Below are positions 43,115 to 51,678 of a stretch of 64,000 bases of DNA, in pieces (positions within the stretch are counted from its first letter, which is position 1; each line of letters begins with the position of its first letter). Source of the DNA: Priestia koreensis (GTDB lineage Bacteria; Bacillota; Bacilli; Bacillales; Bacillaceae_H). The translations under genes were made by a program, and so were the position numbers. The notes beneath the pieces were generated by a model. It searched no databases, was not told the origin of the DNA, and saw only the letters and a list, made by a program, of their open reading frames with translations. Where the stretch lies: positions 186,001 to 250,000 of the forward strand of contig NZ_LILC01000023.1 in the NCBI RefSeq assembly GCF_001274935.1, written 5' to 3'.

Positions 43115-43888
43115 TTAAAGCGCATGCGTACCTCCGTCCACCACAAGCGTATGACCGGTGATAAAATCAGAAGCCTTTGAAGCAAGAAAGACCGCTGCAC
43201 CTTTTAAATCATCGTCTCCACCAAAACGTTTCAGTGGCGTCATATTAAGAAAATAATCTTTTCCATGTTCCATGATGACATGAGACATTTTGGTTGGGAA
43301 AAATCCTGGCGCAATGGCATTCACTTGAATGTTTGCTTCTCCCCATTTAACCGCTAAATCTTTCGTAAAAGTAATAACAGCTCCTTTGCTCGTATTGTAA
43401 GCAATCGTATCCATGTAGCGCGGATCTGTTCCCGAAAGACCTGCAATAGAAGCAATGTTAATAATTTTTCCTGACTTTTGTTTTAACATATGCTTTCCTA
43501 CTGCTTGACTCATTAAAAAGGTTCCCGTTACGTTTACGCTCATGACTTTCTCCCATGCTTGGAGGGGCATGTCCGCTACAGGAGCTCCCCACGTAGCACC
43601 GCTATTGTTCACCAATATATCAATGCTCCCAAATTTAGCGACGATTTCTGTGACGGCTTCGTTCACTTCTTCTGGATTCGAAACGTCACAGCGAATCGCC
43701 ATCGCCTCTACGCCCGTTTTTCCTAGCTCTTCTGCTACTTGCTGACAGGCCTCAATTTTTCGTGAACATACGACTACGTTTGCACCTGCTTCTGCCAGTG
43801 CCTGAGCCATTTGAGCCCCAATTCCACGACCTCCGCCTGTGACAACAGCTGTTTTTCCCTTTAAATCAAATAATGACTGCACGTGCAT
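43115..43888 (-). CDS. Short-chain dehydrogenase/reductase
   Basis: 257 residues, classical SDR: VVTGGGRGIGAQMAQAL, NNSGATWG (NNAG variant), catalytic Ser in IIDI/INIASIAGLSG and YxxxK in YNTSKGAVITF. C-terminal DFITGHTLVVDGGTHAL. Similar to gluconate 5-dehydrogenase/3-ketoacyl reductase-like SDRs. Second gene behind the acyl-CoA dehydrogenase at 43904; the 15-nt gap indicates cotranscription. Confidence 0.9.
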   Translation of the reverse strand: MHVQSLFDLKGKTAVVTGGGRGIGAQMAQALAEAGANVVVCSRKIEACQQVAEELGKTGVEAMAIRCDVSNPEEVNEAVTEIVAKFGSIDILVNNSGATWGAPVADMPLQAWEKVMSVNVTGTFLMSQAVGKHMLKQKSGKIINIASIAGLSGTDPRYMDTIAYNTSKGAVITFTKDLAVKWGEANIQVNAIAPGFFPTKMSHVIMEHGKDYFLNMTPLKRFGGDDDLKGAAVFLASKASDFITGHTLVVDGGTHAL

Positions 43889-43903
43889 CCCTTATTCCCC
43901 CAT

Positions 43904-45127
43904 TCAGACACGCTGTAGCTGTACATCGTGTTTTTTTAATTCTAATCGCGCGATTTGCGCGCGATGAACTTCATCAGGTCCATCCGCAAGACGCAGGGTA
44001 CGCGCGTTTGCCCAATGAGCAGCGAACGGTACATCTTCACTCATACCAGCGGCACCAAATGCTTGAATGACGCGGTCTAATACGCGAAGCGCCATGTTTG
44101 GCGCTACGACTTTGATCATGGCAATTTCTGCTTTCGCTTCTTTATTTCCGACCGTATCCATCATCGCAGCAGCCTTTAAAGTTAATAATCTTGCTTGTTC
44201 AATTTCAATGCGTGAGTCGGCAATCCATTCGAGTACAACACCCTGTTTGGATAGTGGTTTCCCGAACGCAACCCTTTTTTGTACACGCTTACATAATTCT
44301 TCAAGCGCACGTTCTGCTGATCCAATGAGTCTCATACAGTGGTGAATGCGCCCTGGTCCTAGACGTCCCTGCGCAATCGCGAATCCTTTTCCTTCATCCC
44401 AAATGATATTTGAAGCCGGTACACGAACATTATCATACGTAATTTCTGCATGACCATGTGGCGCATGATCATAACCAAAAACAGGAAGCATTCGCTCAAT
44501 TGTTACTCCTTGTGTATCAAGCGGAACGAGAATCATTGCCTGCTGCTCGTGGCGAGGCGCTGAGGAATCTGTTTTCCCCATCACAATCGCAATTTTACAT
44601 CGCGGATCTCCTGCTCCTGATGACCACCACTTACGGCCATTAATAACGTATTCATCACCATCTCGAACAATACTGGCCTGAATATTCGTCGCATCACTTG
44701 ACGCAACATCTGGCTCGGTCATCGAAAAACAGGAGCGTATTTCTCCGCGTAAAAGCGGCATTAACCATTCTTCTTTTTGCTGCGGGGTCCCGTACCGTTC
44801 AAGAACCTCCATATTACCTGTGTCAGGCGCATTGCAGTTAAATATTTCAGGAGCAATCATTGATCGTCCCATAATTTCGCATAAAGGCGCATATTCTACA
44901 TTTGTTAATCCTGCTCCAAGTTCACTATGAGGTAAAAACAAATTCCATAACCCTTGTTGTTTGGCCTTCTCTTTTAGCTCTTCCATGAGAGGCGGTATAG
45001 ACCATCTGGTCGATTGTTCATTTAACGATTCCTCGATGCGAGCTTCATTTGGATACACATGCTCTTCCATAAATGTTGTTAACTTTTCCTGTAGCTGAAT
45101 GACCTTTTGTGAATACGAAAAATTCAT
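43904..45127 (-). CDS. Acyl-CoA dehydrogenase, ACAD10/11 C-terminal type
   Basis: 407 residues. Flavin signature [41 protein letters not shown]-terminal [18 protein letters not shown] and [20 protein letters not shown] with the PDEVH typical of the ACAD10/11 C-terminal branch. Together with the separate ACAD10-type kinase at 39259 it suggests a two-part version of the ACAD10/11 pathway for 4-hydroxy acids. First gene of the cluster; start ATG behind TTGGAGGAGTGATAAA. Confidence 0.93.
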   Translation of the reverse strand: MNFSYSQKVIQLQEKLTTFMEEHVYPNEARIEESLNEQSTRWSIPPLMEELKEKAKQQGLWNLFLPHSELGAGLTNVEYAPLCEIMGRSMIAPEIFNCNAPDTGNMEVLERYGTPQQKEEWLMPLLRGEIRSCFSMTEPDVASSDATNIQASIVRDGDEYVINGRKWWSSGAGDPRCKIAIVMGKTDSSAPRHEQQAMILVPLDTQGVTIERMLPVFGYDHAPHGHAEITYDNVRVPASNIIWDEGKGFAIAQGRLGPGRIHHCMRLIGSAERALEELCKRVQKRVAFGKPLSKQGVVLEWIADSRIEIEQARLLTLKAAAMMDTVGNKEAKAEIAMIKVVAPNMALRVLDRVIQAFGAAGMSEDVPFAAHWANARTLRLADGPDEVHRAQIARLELKKHDVQLQRV

Positions 45128-45145
45128 TTTATCACTCCTCCAAAC

Positions 45146-45165
45146 TAACTAACCGGTTGGTATGT
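45146..45165 (-). promoter_or_regulatory. TetR-type operator 1 of the acyl-CoA cluster
   Basis: TAACTAACCGGTTGGTATGT with a perfect AACCGGTT centre, immediately downstream of the promoter -10 and 19 nt upstream of the first gene. Near-identical to the element at 42431-42450. Confidence 0.8.
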
Positions 45166-45176
45166 ACTACACCAAT

Positions 45177-45205
45177 ATCATACAATGTTTATCAAAAATA
45201 TACAA
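45177..45205 (-). promoter_or_regulatory. Sigma-A promoter of the acyl-CoA cluster
   Basis: On the minus strand TTGTAT (forward 45200-45205), 17 nt, TATGAT (forward 45177-45182). The operator covers the start of the transcript, so the regulator would block it. Confidence 0.65.
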
Positions 45206-45301
45206 ATAATATTCTGAATATTTACATTTTAATTCCGAATTGCATTCTACCGCCTTCTATCTGTTGACTTTCAAAGTTATAAAATGTTATTATAATTAAT
45301 T

Positions 45302-45330
45302 TTGATATTATTTATTTTTTATGATATGGT
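45302..45330 (+). promoter_or_regulatory. Promoter of the CarD-family gene
   Basis: TTGATA (45302-45307), 17 nt, TATGGT (45325-45330) with TG extension, close to the ribosome binding site. Confidence 0.55.
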
Positions 45331-45359
45331 TAAGTATAGATTAATTGGAGGTGGCTTAT

Positions 45360-45839
45360 TTGTTTCAAATTGGTGATCATATTTTTTACCCCATGCATGG
45401 CGCTGGGACGATTGAAGCAATCGAAGACCGTGAAATATTAGGTGAAATACAGCAATATTACATTATCAGAATGCCTGTGAATGATATGCAGGTCATGATT
45501 CCAAAAAAGAAAATTGAAACTGCCGGAATTCGTTCCGTTGTCGATATTCAACGACTTGACCAAGTAATGGCAATTTTTGATGACGCCGATTGCGTTACAT
45601 TACCTTCATGGAAACAACGCTACCAAACAAATTTGGAAAAAATGAAAACAGGCGATATGCAGTCTTGCGCTGAAGTAGTTCGCGACCTCTCTCACCTTCA
45701 TAAATCCAAAGCGTTAAACTCTAGTGAAAAACACATGCTTGAAAATGCCCGAAAAGTATTGATAAGTGAATTAGGTCTTGTAAAAGGGATGTCTCAGCAT
45801 CAAGCTACAGAACTATTGAGCACAAAAATCCGCCTCTAG
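45360..45839 (+). CDS. CarD/CdnL-TRCF-family transcription regulator (YdeB-like)
   Basis: 159 residues from a TTG (45360-45362) preceded by GGAGGTG; an in-frame TTG at 45345 overlaps that site. N-terminal RID-like domain FQIGDHIFYPMHGAGTIEAI, with the following KKKIETAGIRSV. The C-terminal helical DNA-binding part holds CAEVVRDLSHLHKSKALNSS and EKHMLENARKVLISELGLV. CarD proteins bind RNA polymerase beta and stabilise open complexes. Confidence 0.88.
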   Translation: MFQIGDHIFYPMHGAGTIEAIEDREILGEIQQYYIIRMPVNDMQVMIPKKKIETAGIRSVVDIQRLDQVMAIFDDADCVTLPSWKQRYQTNLEKMKTGDMQSCAEVVRDLSHLHKSKALNSSEKHMLENARKVLISELGLVKGMSQHQATELLSTKIRL

Positions 45840-45888
45840 TGTGTAACCTTACCTCCATTATCACTGCACATGTTTCAATATTAAACAA

Positions 45889-45927
45889 TAAAAAAAGGCT
45901 ACTAACCATTTGGTTAGTAGCCTTTTT
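45889..45927. terminator. Bidirectional terminator between CarD-like gene and csp
   Basis: AAAAAAGGCTACTAACC / GGTTAGTAGCCTTTTT stem with a 4-nt loop. Confidence 0.9.
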
Positions 45928-45937
45928 AAATATCAAA

Positions 45938-46138
45938 TTAAAGTTTTACTACGTTAGCAGCTTGGTCGCCACGGTTACCTTGAGTGATGTCAAAGCTTAC
46001 TTTTTGACCTTCTTCAAGAGTTTTGAAACCTTCACCAGTGATAGCTGAGAAATGTACGAATACGTCTTCTCCACCTTCAACTTCGATGAATCCAAAACCT
46101 TTTTCTGCGTTAAACCATTTTACTGTACCTGTGTTCAT
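45938..46138 (-). CDS. Cold-shock protein (CspD/B-like)
   Basis: 66 residues, single cold-shock domain: [20 protein letters not shown] with both RNP motifs (KGFGFIE and VFVHFSAI). Binds single-stranded RNA and DNA, acting as RNA chaperone. Preceded by a leader of about 155 nt with a long inverted repeat. Start ATG follows TTCGGAGGTAGAAAC. Confidence 0.96.
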   Translation of the reverse strand: MNTGTVKWFNAEKGFGFIEVEGGEDVFVHFSAITGEGFKTLEEGQKVSFDITQGNRGDQAANVVKL

Positions 46139-46202
46139 GTTTCTACCTCCGAAAAATATACATTAAGATTTATACTTACTAACTATAAAGCATTAAAGAA
46201 AG

Positions 46203-46262
46203 ATTCGCATGCTATCACGGATTACATGTCATTGGAAATATAACCCCTCATAACATGCGAAT
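46203..46262 (-). other. Long inverted repeat in the csp 5' leader
   Basis: ATTCGCATG (46203-46211) and CATGCGAAT (46254-46262), with a further TAT / ATA pair inside, enclose a 42-nt loop. In the transcript this would form a large stem-loop about 65 nt upstream of the start codon. Cold-shock mRNA leaders are known to be structured thermosensors; this pairing is a candidate. Confidence 0.55.
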
Positions 46263-46301
46263 ACTAACTACCGATATAATGTCTTTAATAAGTACATCTT
46301 G

Positions 46302-46330
46302 ATACTACCATAACTATTTTTTAAAAGCAA
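46302..46330 (-). promoter_or_regulatory. Promoter of csp
   Basis: On the minus strand TTGCTT (forward 46325-46330), 17 nt, TAGTAT (forward 46302-46307) with TG extension. Gives a leader of about 155 nt. Confidence 0.5.
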
Positions 46331-46365
46331 TGCTTCTTTGACATTCTTTGATATTTACATGGGGT

Positions 46366-46407
46366 TTTTTCACTATTTTAAGAGATACGGCTTAGAATAG
46401 TGAAAAA
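46366..46407. repeat. Orphan 17-bp inverted repeat between csp and a small membrane protein gene
   Basis: TTTTTCACTATTTTAAG and CTTAGAATAGTGAAAAA (one wobble pair) around an 8-nt centre. Because T-runs lie on the 5' side and A-runs on the 3' side on both strands, it is not a rho-independent terminator. It sits 36 bp upstream of the csp -35. Possibly a protein-binding site or structural element; unexplained. Confidence 0.6.
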
Positions 46408-46562
46408 CCTGCTGTTTTCAACGATTTCTTGGCTACTTAATCCGGTGATGTTCAAGAAATTGTAATGAATTTAAGCCCCCACCTTTTAAACTTCCTCTTT
46501 TCACGTGTTATACTAAACAAAGTTGCTTAAATTGAACGTCGCTTTATTGAAGGAGAGAAAAT

Positions 46563-46754
46563 ATGTCACGAAGTCTTACTTTCGGTATTTTATATATTTT
46601 TATTGTAGGGTTAGTCTTTCCCTTTTTAAAAGATCAGTCATTAGTAGTTAGTTTTATTCTATTAGTTCTTATTTATCTTATTCTACGGTGGGTGTTTAGC
46701 CGCTTTCCAAATAGGAACAAAAAAGATGAACAGAATCACATTAAAAAGAAATAA
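46563..46754 (+). CDS. Small two-helix membrane protein, unknown
   Basis: 63 residues, two hydrophobic helices (about 5-20 and 26-45) and a very basic tail (RFPNRNKKDEQNHIKKK). Start ATG follows GAAGGAGAGAAAAT; extended -10 GTG-T-TATACT about 50 nt upstream. It is monocistronic and followed by a strong terminator. I do not recognise a family. Confidence 0.65.
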   Translation: MSRSLTFGILYIFIVGLVFPFLKDQSLVVSFILLVLIYLILRWVFSRFPNRNKKDEQNHIKKK

Positions 46755-46756
46755 AA

Positions 46757-46805
46757 CAGCAAAAAGGATCGCCCTTCTCTAGTAGAAAGGCGATCCTTTT
46801 TGCTG
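46757..46805. terminator. Bidirectional terminator
   Basis: CAGCAAAAAGGATCGCC / GGCGATCCTTTTTGCTG, between the small membrane protein and the NCS1 permease genes. Confidence 0.9.
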
Positions 46806-48332
46806 TTATTGAGAGATTCCTGGCTGAGACGACTGATCGTTGCTCGGTGGTACCGCAGTGTCGACAGAAGTAATCTGCTCATATTCCCCTGCTTTTAACA
46901 CGCTTTTATCTTCTCTCATTAAATACGTATAGGCAATGATTGAGATGAATAACCCGACGGTCCATGCATTTTCCCAAAGAAAATGTAGAGGTGCAACAAC
47001 GAGTCCTAAAGCAGGAATAAGTACACCAATAATTAAGGCGTAAATACCGTTTTTATTATAGCCACTCGAATAGCTGTAGCGTCCATTCGGATCATACAAT
47101 TCTTTTAGCGACATTTGTCGCTTTCGAACAAGCCAGTAATCAGCAATCGCAATTCCATCAATTGGTCCTAGTAACGCTCCATACGTTCCTAACCACCCAA
47201 ATATATAGTTACCGAAATTGGACATAATGTACCAAGGCTGTAGCAAGATTGCAAAAAGTCCTGTAATTAATGCCCCCATCGCAAACGTAATCCGTCTTGG
47301 GTTCAAGTTCTCAATTGCACGAGCAGGCGCTACTACGTTGGCTCCTACGTTAATCGTAAGAGAAGAAAGTACAATTACAACGGTTCCTAAAAAGATTACA
47401 AACGGAGGGAACTTTGCAATGAGCTGAACAGGGTCCCATAGCGCTTCGCCAAAAATAACGATGGTTGCAGACGACACGGCAATGCCAATGAATGAAAAAA
47501 TACTCATTGTCAGTGGAAGAGACAACGTTTGTGCCACCATCTGCGATTTTTGATTTCTGGCATATCGACAAAAATCAGGGATGTTGAGGGCAAGAGTCGC
47601 CCAAAACGCAATAACGCCTGTCAATGCTGGAAAGAACACTTTCAAAAAAGCGCCCGTTGTTTCAAATTTTGATGGTGTTTCTAAAATCGGCCCCCAGCCA
47701 CCGGATCGAGTAAACGCCCATATAAGTAAAATAATTGCTGATACTCCTACTACCGGTGCTGAAATGGCGCCTAAAACTTTAATAGCCTGAGGTCCTTTGT
47801 ATGCTACCCCTACATTTAAGAGCCAAAATAGCGCAAAGATGATGGCTGTATGTCCAGGTAAGTTAGCCCATCCGGAAAAAGAAGCCGCCAAAAGGGTGTC
47901 AATGGCCCCGGTTCCGATCCATGTGTTAATTCCAAACCATCCTGCTGCCACAATAGCTCTTGCCATCGCGGGAATATGAGCGCCCTTATCTCCAAACCAA
48001 AGCCGTGCAAAAACCGGATAAGGAATACCAAATTTTGTTCCGGCATGCGAGTTTAACAAGATCGGAATAAGGACAATAACGTTTCCTATAAAGATGGTGC
48101 CAATGGCCTGCCACCAATTCATTCCAAGCGTAATCATTCCACTTGCCATCGTATAAGCTGGAATACATAAACACATCCCAATCCACAGCGTCGCAAAGTT
48201 AATTCCCTTCCATGAATGTTCAGCAAAAGTGGTCGGACGCAAGTCTTCATTCCACAGTGAACTTGTACTGAGCTCTGCCGCAACCTCATCTGTTAACGTC
48301 ACTATTCCCTGTTTCTCCACCTGTGTTTTCAT
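46806..48332 (-). CDS. NCS1-family nucleobase/allantoin permease
   Basis: 508 residues from the ATG at 48330-48332, preceded by GAGGAGGTTTACG; a longer frame has no better start. Twelve predicted membrane helices. NCS1 hallmarks are LRPTTFAEHSWKGINFATLW, GMNWWQAIGTIFIGNVIVLI, AGTKFGIPYPVFARLWFGDK and GPIDGIAIADYWLVRKRQMS. Resembles allantoin/uracil/hydantoin permeases (PucI type). The substrate is not determinable. Imports with Na+ or H+. Confidence 0.9.
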   Translation of the reverse strand: MKTQVEKQGIVTLTDEVAAELSTSSLWNEDLRPTTFAEHSWKGINFATLWIGMCLCIPAYTMASGMITLGMNWWQAIGTIFIGNVIVLIPILLNSHAGTKFGIPYPVFARLWFGDKGAHIPAMARAIVAAGWFGINTWIGTGAIDTLLAASFSGWANLPGHTAIIFALFWLLNVGVAYKGPQAIKVLGAISAPVVGVSAIILLIWAFTRSGGWGPILETPSKFETTGAFLKVFFPALTGVIAFWATLALNIPDFCRYARNQKSQMVAQTLSLPLTMSIFSFIGIAVSSATIVIFGEALWDPVQLIAKFPPFVIFLGTVVIVLSSLTINVGANVVAPARAIENLNPRRITFAMGALITGLFAILLQPWYIMSNFGNYIFGWLGTYGALLGPIDGIAIADYWLVRKRQMSLKELYDPNGRYSYSSGYNKNGIYALIIGVLIPALGLVVAPLHFLWENAWTVGLFISIIAYTYLMREDKSVLKAGEYEQITSVDTAVPPSNDQSSQPGISQ

Positions 48333-48670
48333 CGTAAACCTCCTCTTTTCATCCATCTCTTGACTAAAATTGAAATAGATTTTGGTGATGTTCACTCCTT
48401 TATTTTTTAAATTTTCTGATTTTTTAAGCCGTGTATTTCTCAAACTCAGTAGCTTGATTCATTATAGCGCACGGAAGCTATTCCTCCATCGGACATAATG
48501 TAAAATCTTTTTTGCTGTTTCCTTCTCTTTTGTAGCCATAATGTCACTATTTATAGGTTATTTGATAGCTCTCCTGACATCTCGGCTTTAAAAATCCTTG
48601 TACACGATGATAAAAAGATACCGAATCGGGGAATAGTATCAAAAAATAGAAAAAATGCGAGGGCGAAGCG
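48333..48670. other. Intergenic region between the NCS1 permease and gpmA
   Basis: 338 nt holding the divergent upstream regions. On the minus strand a TATAAT (forward 48461-48466) is a likely -10 of the permease promoter, with no convincing -35. No operator, riboswitch or small gene was recognised. The gpmA ribosome binding site (GAGGGCGAAGCG) lies at the right end. Confidence 0.4.
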
Positions 48671-49417
48671 ATGTATACTTTAGTATTGATTCGACACGGA
48701 AAAAGCGTTTGGAATTTAGAAAATAAATTTACGGGGTGGACAGACGTTGATTTATCAGATAGTGGCCTTCAGGAGGCGCGCGAAGCAGGGAAAATTTTGC
48801 GTAAACATGGTTACCAGTTCAATTTAGCTTATACCTCTGTTTTAAAGCGATCGATTCGGACGCTTTGGATTGTGCTGCATGAAATGAACTTAGAATGGAT
48901 TCCCGTATATAAATCGTGGCGATTGAACGAGCGTCATTACGGATCGTTGCAAGGTCTTAACAAAGAAGAGACAGCCAAAAAATATGGAGAAGATCAGGTT
49001 CATCAGTGGAGAAGATCTATGGATGTTAAGCCGCCTCCATTAGAAAAAAGCGATGATCGCTATGAAGCCGATGACCCACGTTATGCAGAATTACAGGACG
49101 GAGAGTACCCACTTACTGAAAACTTAAAAGATACCGAAGCACGAATGCTTAAATATTGGCATGAAACGATTGCTCCAAGTATTAAAGAAGGAAAGAAAGT
49201 ACTAATTTCGGCTCACGGTAATACGCTGAGAGGTCTGATGCAATATCTCGATCACATTTCACCAGACGGCATTGCGAACTTAAACATTCCAACAGGCATT
49301 CCACTTGTGTATGAACTTGATCAGGACTTAAAACCCATCCGCCATTTCTACTTAGGAATCGAAGGCGAAGTACCCGAAGGTGAAATCGACACCTATATCG
49401 AAAAGCATAGATCGTAA
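48671..49417 (+). CDS. gpmA: 2,3-bisphosphoglycerate-dependent phosphoglycerate mutase
   Basis: 248 residues, histidine-phosphatase superfamily. [20 protein letters not shown] carries the phosphorylated His in RHG and the substrate loop; [20 protein letters not shown] and [20 protein letters not shown] hold the second catalytic residues, and full length matches dPGM. Many bacilli use the cofactor-independent enzyme instead; a dPGM-type paralogue here is accessory for glycolysis. A terminator follows. Confidence 0.95.
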   Translation: MYTLVLIRHGKSVWNLENKFTGWTDVDLSDSGLQEAREAGKILRKHGYQFNLAYTSVLKRSIRTLWIVLHEMNLEWIPVYKSWRLNERHYGSLQGLNKEETAKKYGEDQVHQWRRSMDVKPPPLEKSDDRYEADDPRYAELQDGEYPLTENLKDTEARMLKYWHETIAPSIKEGKKVLISAHGNTLRGLMQYLDHISPDGIANLNIPTGIPLVYELDQDLKPIRHFYLGIEGEVPEGEIDTYIEKHRS

Positions 49418-49448
49418 AAGAGGTTTATTAATCGACAATCCGACCTTT

Positions 49449-49475
49449 TCCCCTATTCATCTAGGGGATTTTTTG
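49449..49475 (+). terminator. Terminator of gpmA
   Basis: TCCCCT / AGGGGA stem, then TTTTTTG, about 30 nt after the gpmA stop. Confidence 0.8.
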
Positions 49476-49553
49476 TATAATTTTGTATATTATTAGCGCA
49501 TTAACGCACCAAGACCTTCTCCTACATAATACATTTCCTTTAGGAGGTTTAAA

Positions 49554-50888
49554 ATGAAAGCGTTATCCAATTTCTTCACAGCAATTGTTCAACGTTTTTT
49601 ACCAGATCCATTCGTCTTTGCGCTCATTCTCACGCTCATTTTATTTGCATCTGGAATCATCTTTACGTCCCATGGTCCGATTGAAATGGTTGAATTTTGG
49701 GGAAGCGGCTTTTGGAACTTGCTTGCTTTTGCCATGCAAATGAGTTTAGTGCTCGTAACGGGGCATGCACTAGCAAGTTCTCCCCTTGTGAAAAGATGGC
49801 TTGTTAAGCTCGCAAATTTAGCCAATACTCCTGCCCAAGGTGTACTATTGGTTACGCTTGGCTCTGGGATTGCTTGTTTTATTAACTGGGGGTTTGGTCT
49901 AATTGTTGGTGCTCTTTTTGCACGTGAAGTTGCCAAGCGCGTGCCAGGATCTGATTATCGCTTCTTAATTGCCTGTGCGTACATTGGATTTTTAACATGG
50001 CACGGCGGTCTTTCAGGTTCTGTCCCACTCGTTGCCGCTACCCCTGGGAATCCGTTAGAGAAAATGACAGGTATTATTCCACTCTCGCAAACTATTTTCA
50101 CAGGCTTTAATTTATTTATTACGTTGGGTCTTTTAATTGTATTACCTATTATGACTAGGCTCATGATGCCAACGGGAAAAGACGTGGTTGAAATTGATCC
50201 ACGCCTTTTAGCAGAAGAAGAAACGGCTTCTACTGTGTTAGCAACGAAATCGGACACGGAGAAAAAAACGTTTGCTGTTCGTATGGAAAATAGTCAGATA
50301 TTAAGTATCTTAATTGCCCTTTTAGGCTATTCTTACCTAGTGTATTATTTCGTACAAAACGGTGCGAAAGTTGATATTAACACCGTCAATCTTTTGTTCT
50401 TTACAACAGGCCTTCTTCTTCACCGAACGCCACTTTCATACATGAATGCCGTGGCAAATGCGGCTAAAGGTACGGCAGGTATTATGATTCAATTTCCGTT
50501 CTATGCTGGTATTCAAGGAATGATGGAGCTTTCTGGGCTTGGAGGCATGCTGACAAATGCCTTTATATCCGTTTCAAATCCATTTACATTCCCGTTTTTC
50601 GCTTTTCTTAGCTCGGGAGTTATCAACTTTTTTGTCCCTTCAGGTGGCGGACACTGGGTCGTTCAAGGCCCGTTTATTATGGAGGCGGCAGCGAAACTAC
50701 ACGTCGATCCCGGCGTAGCAGCAATGGCCATTGCCTATGGAGAAGCATGGATGAACATGGCACAGCCATTTTGGGCGCTCCCTGCTTTAGCCATCGCAGG
50801 CTTAGGGGCACGTGATATTATGGGCTACTGTGTCACGACTCTTCTTGTGTCAGGTATAATCTTCGGCATCGGTTTAACGTTTTTCTAA
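49554..50888 (+). CDS. atoE: Short-chain fatty acid transporter (AtoE family)
   Basis: 444 residues, about ten to twelve membrane helices. MKALSNFFTAIVQRFLPDPF, WGSGFWNLLAFAMQMSLVLV, FINWGFGLIVGALFAREVAK and GVINFFVPSGGGHWVVQGPF are AtoE features. Moves short-chain fatty acids. Start ATG follows TAGGAGGTTTAAA. Stands alone and is ended by a hairpin. Confidence 0.9.
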   Translation: MKALSNFFTAIVQRFLPDPFVFALILTLILFASGIIFTSHGPIEMVEFWGSGFWNLLAFAMQMSLVLVTGHALASSPLVKRWLVKLANLANTPAQGVLLVTLGSGIACFINWGFGLIVGALFAREVAKRVPGSDYRFLIACAYIGFLTWHGGLSGSVPLVAATPGNPLEKMTGIIPLSQTIFTGFNLFITLGLLIVLPIMTRLMMPTGKDVVEIDPRLLAEEETASTVLATKSDTEKKTFAVRMENSQILSILIALLGYSYLVYYFVQNGAKVDINTVNLLFFTTGLLLHRTPLSYMNAVANAAKGTAGIMIQFPFYAGIQGMMELSGLGGMLTNAFISVSNPFTFPFFAFLSSGVINFFVPSGGGHWVVQGPFIMEAAAKLHVDPGVAAMAIAYGEAWMNMAQPFWALPALAIAGLGARDIMGYCVTTLLVSGIIFGIGLTFF

Positions 50889-50889
50889 C

Positions 50890-50927
50890 AAAAAAGGTGA
50901 CGCTCCGTTTTGGACGTCACCTTTTTT
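50890..50927. terminator. Bidirectional terminator atoE / amidase
   Basis: AAAAAAGGTGACG / CGTCACCTTTTTT stem between convergent genes. Confidence 0.9.
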
Positions 50928-50929
50928 CA

Positions 50930-51661
50930 TTAAAATCCCCACCAATATTCGTGCATTCCCTGCGCATACTGGGTGGCAAGGTTTTGACGGAACAATGCAC
51001 TTCCGAGATTAGCAGCGTCCGTGCTATTAGAAATAAAACCTGTTTCCCCTAGCATTGCAGGCATATTCGTATACTTAAGAACATAAAAACCTGCTTCCTT
51101 GACACCTCGAAGCGATGAATAGGACGTTTTAAGCTTGTTGTAGGCGCTCGTTGCTAGCTGCGCTCCGTTTGTGCTACCGTAATAATTATATGTTTCAAGT
51201 CCATTTGCACTTGTTGCCGTTGCACTGTTAATATGCATCGAAACAAAAAAACTAGCTCCTAGGTTATTCGCATAAGATGCGCGGTCTTCTAATGATACCG
51301 TGGCATCTGAGCTTCTTGTCATATAAACAGTGGCAGGATAATTTGCCACGACATAATTTTTAGCACGAGTCGCAATATCAAGCGTAAGATTTTTCTCTTG
51401 AAGCCCGTTGCCAACCGCACCGGAATCACTTCCTCCGTGCCCTGGATCAATGACTATTACAGGATTTGATGCAAGAGTTGAAACGCCATTTGTTTTTCCT
51501 TGCTTATCTAACTTTTCTTTTAACGCTGGATTATAGTTAGAAGGTGCAGGAGCCACATCCCAGTTTGCTTCATCCGCTACTTCTCCTTTTGCCGCAAAAG
51601 CAGGTGTGCTAAACAATAGGCTCATCGAAAGTAAAACAGTGCTGACATATCTTTTTTTCAT
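50930..51661 (-). CDS. Secreted N-acetylmuramoyl-L-alanine amidase
   Basis: 243 residues. Signal peptide KKRYVSTVLLSMSLLFSTPA with AFA-A cleavage, an about 45-residue linker, then an Amidase_3 domain: VIDPGHGGSDSGAVGNGLQE with the zinc His, SMHINSATATSANGLETYNY with the second His, and MLGETGFISNSTDAANL with catalytic Glu. Cleaves the peptide from the glycan in peptidoglycan. No wall-binding repeats are present. Separated by 17 nt from the membrane protein gene upstream, so the two form an operon. Confidence 0.93.
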   Translation of the reverse strand: MKKRYVSTVLLSMSLLFSTPAFAAKGEVADEANWDVAPAPSNYNPALKEKLDKQGKTNGVSTLASNPVIVIDPGHGGSDSGAVGNGLQEKNLTLDIATRAKNYVVANYPATVYMTRSSDATVSLEDRASYANNLGASFFVSMHINSATATSANGLETYNYYGSTNGAQLATSAYNKLKTSYSSLRGVKEAGFYVLKYTNMPAMLGETGFISNSTDAANLGSALFRQNLATQYAQGMHEYWWGF

Positions 51662-51678
51662 TCTCGTTCCCCCTCTTC

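Noticed and set aside
45898-45922. ACTAACC...GGTTAGT in the CarD/csp terminator as a third TetR operator
   Set aside because: The half-sites are separated by four extra bases and the sequence is fully explained as a terminator stem.
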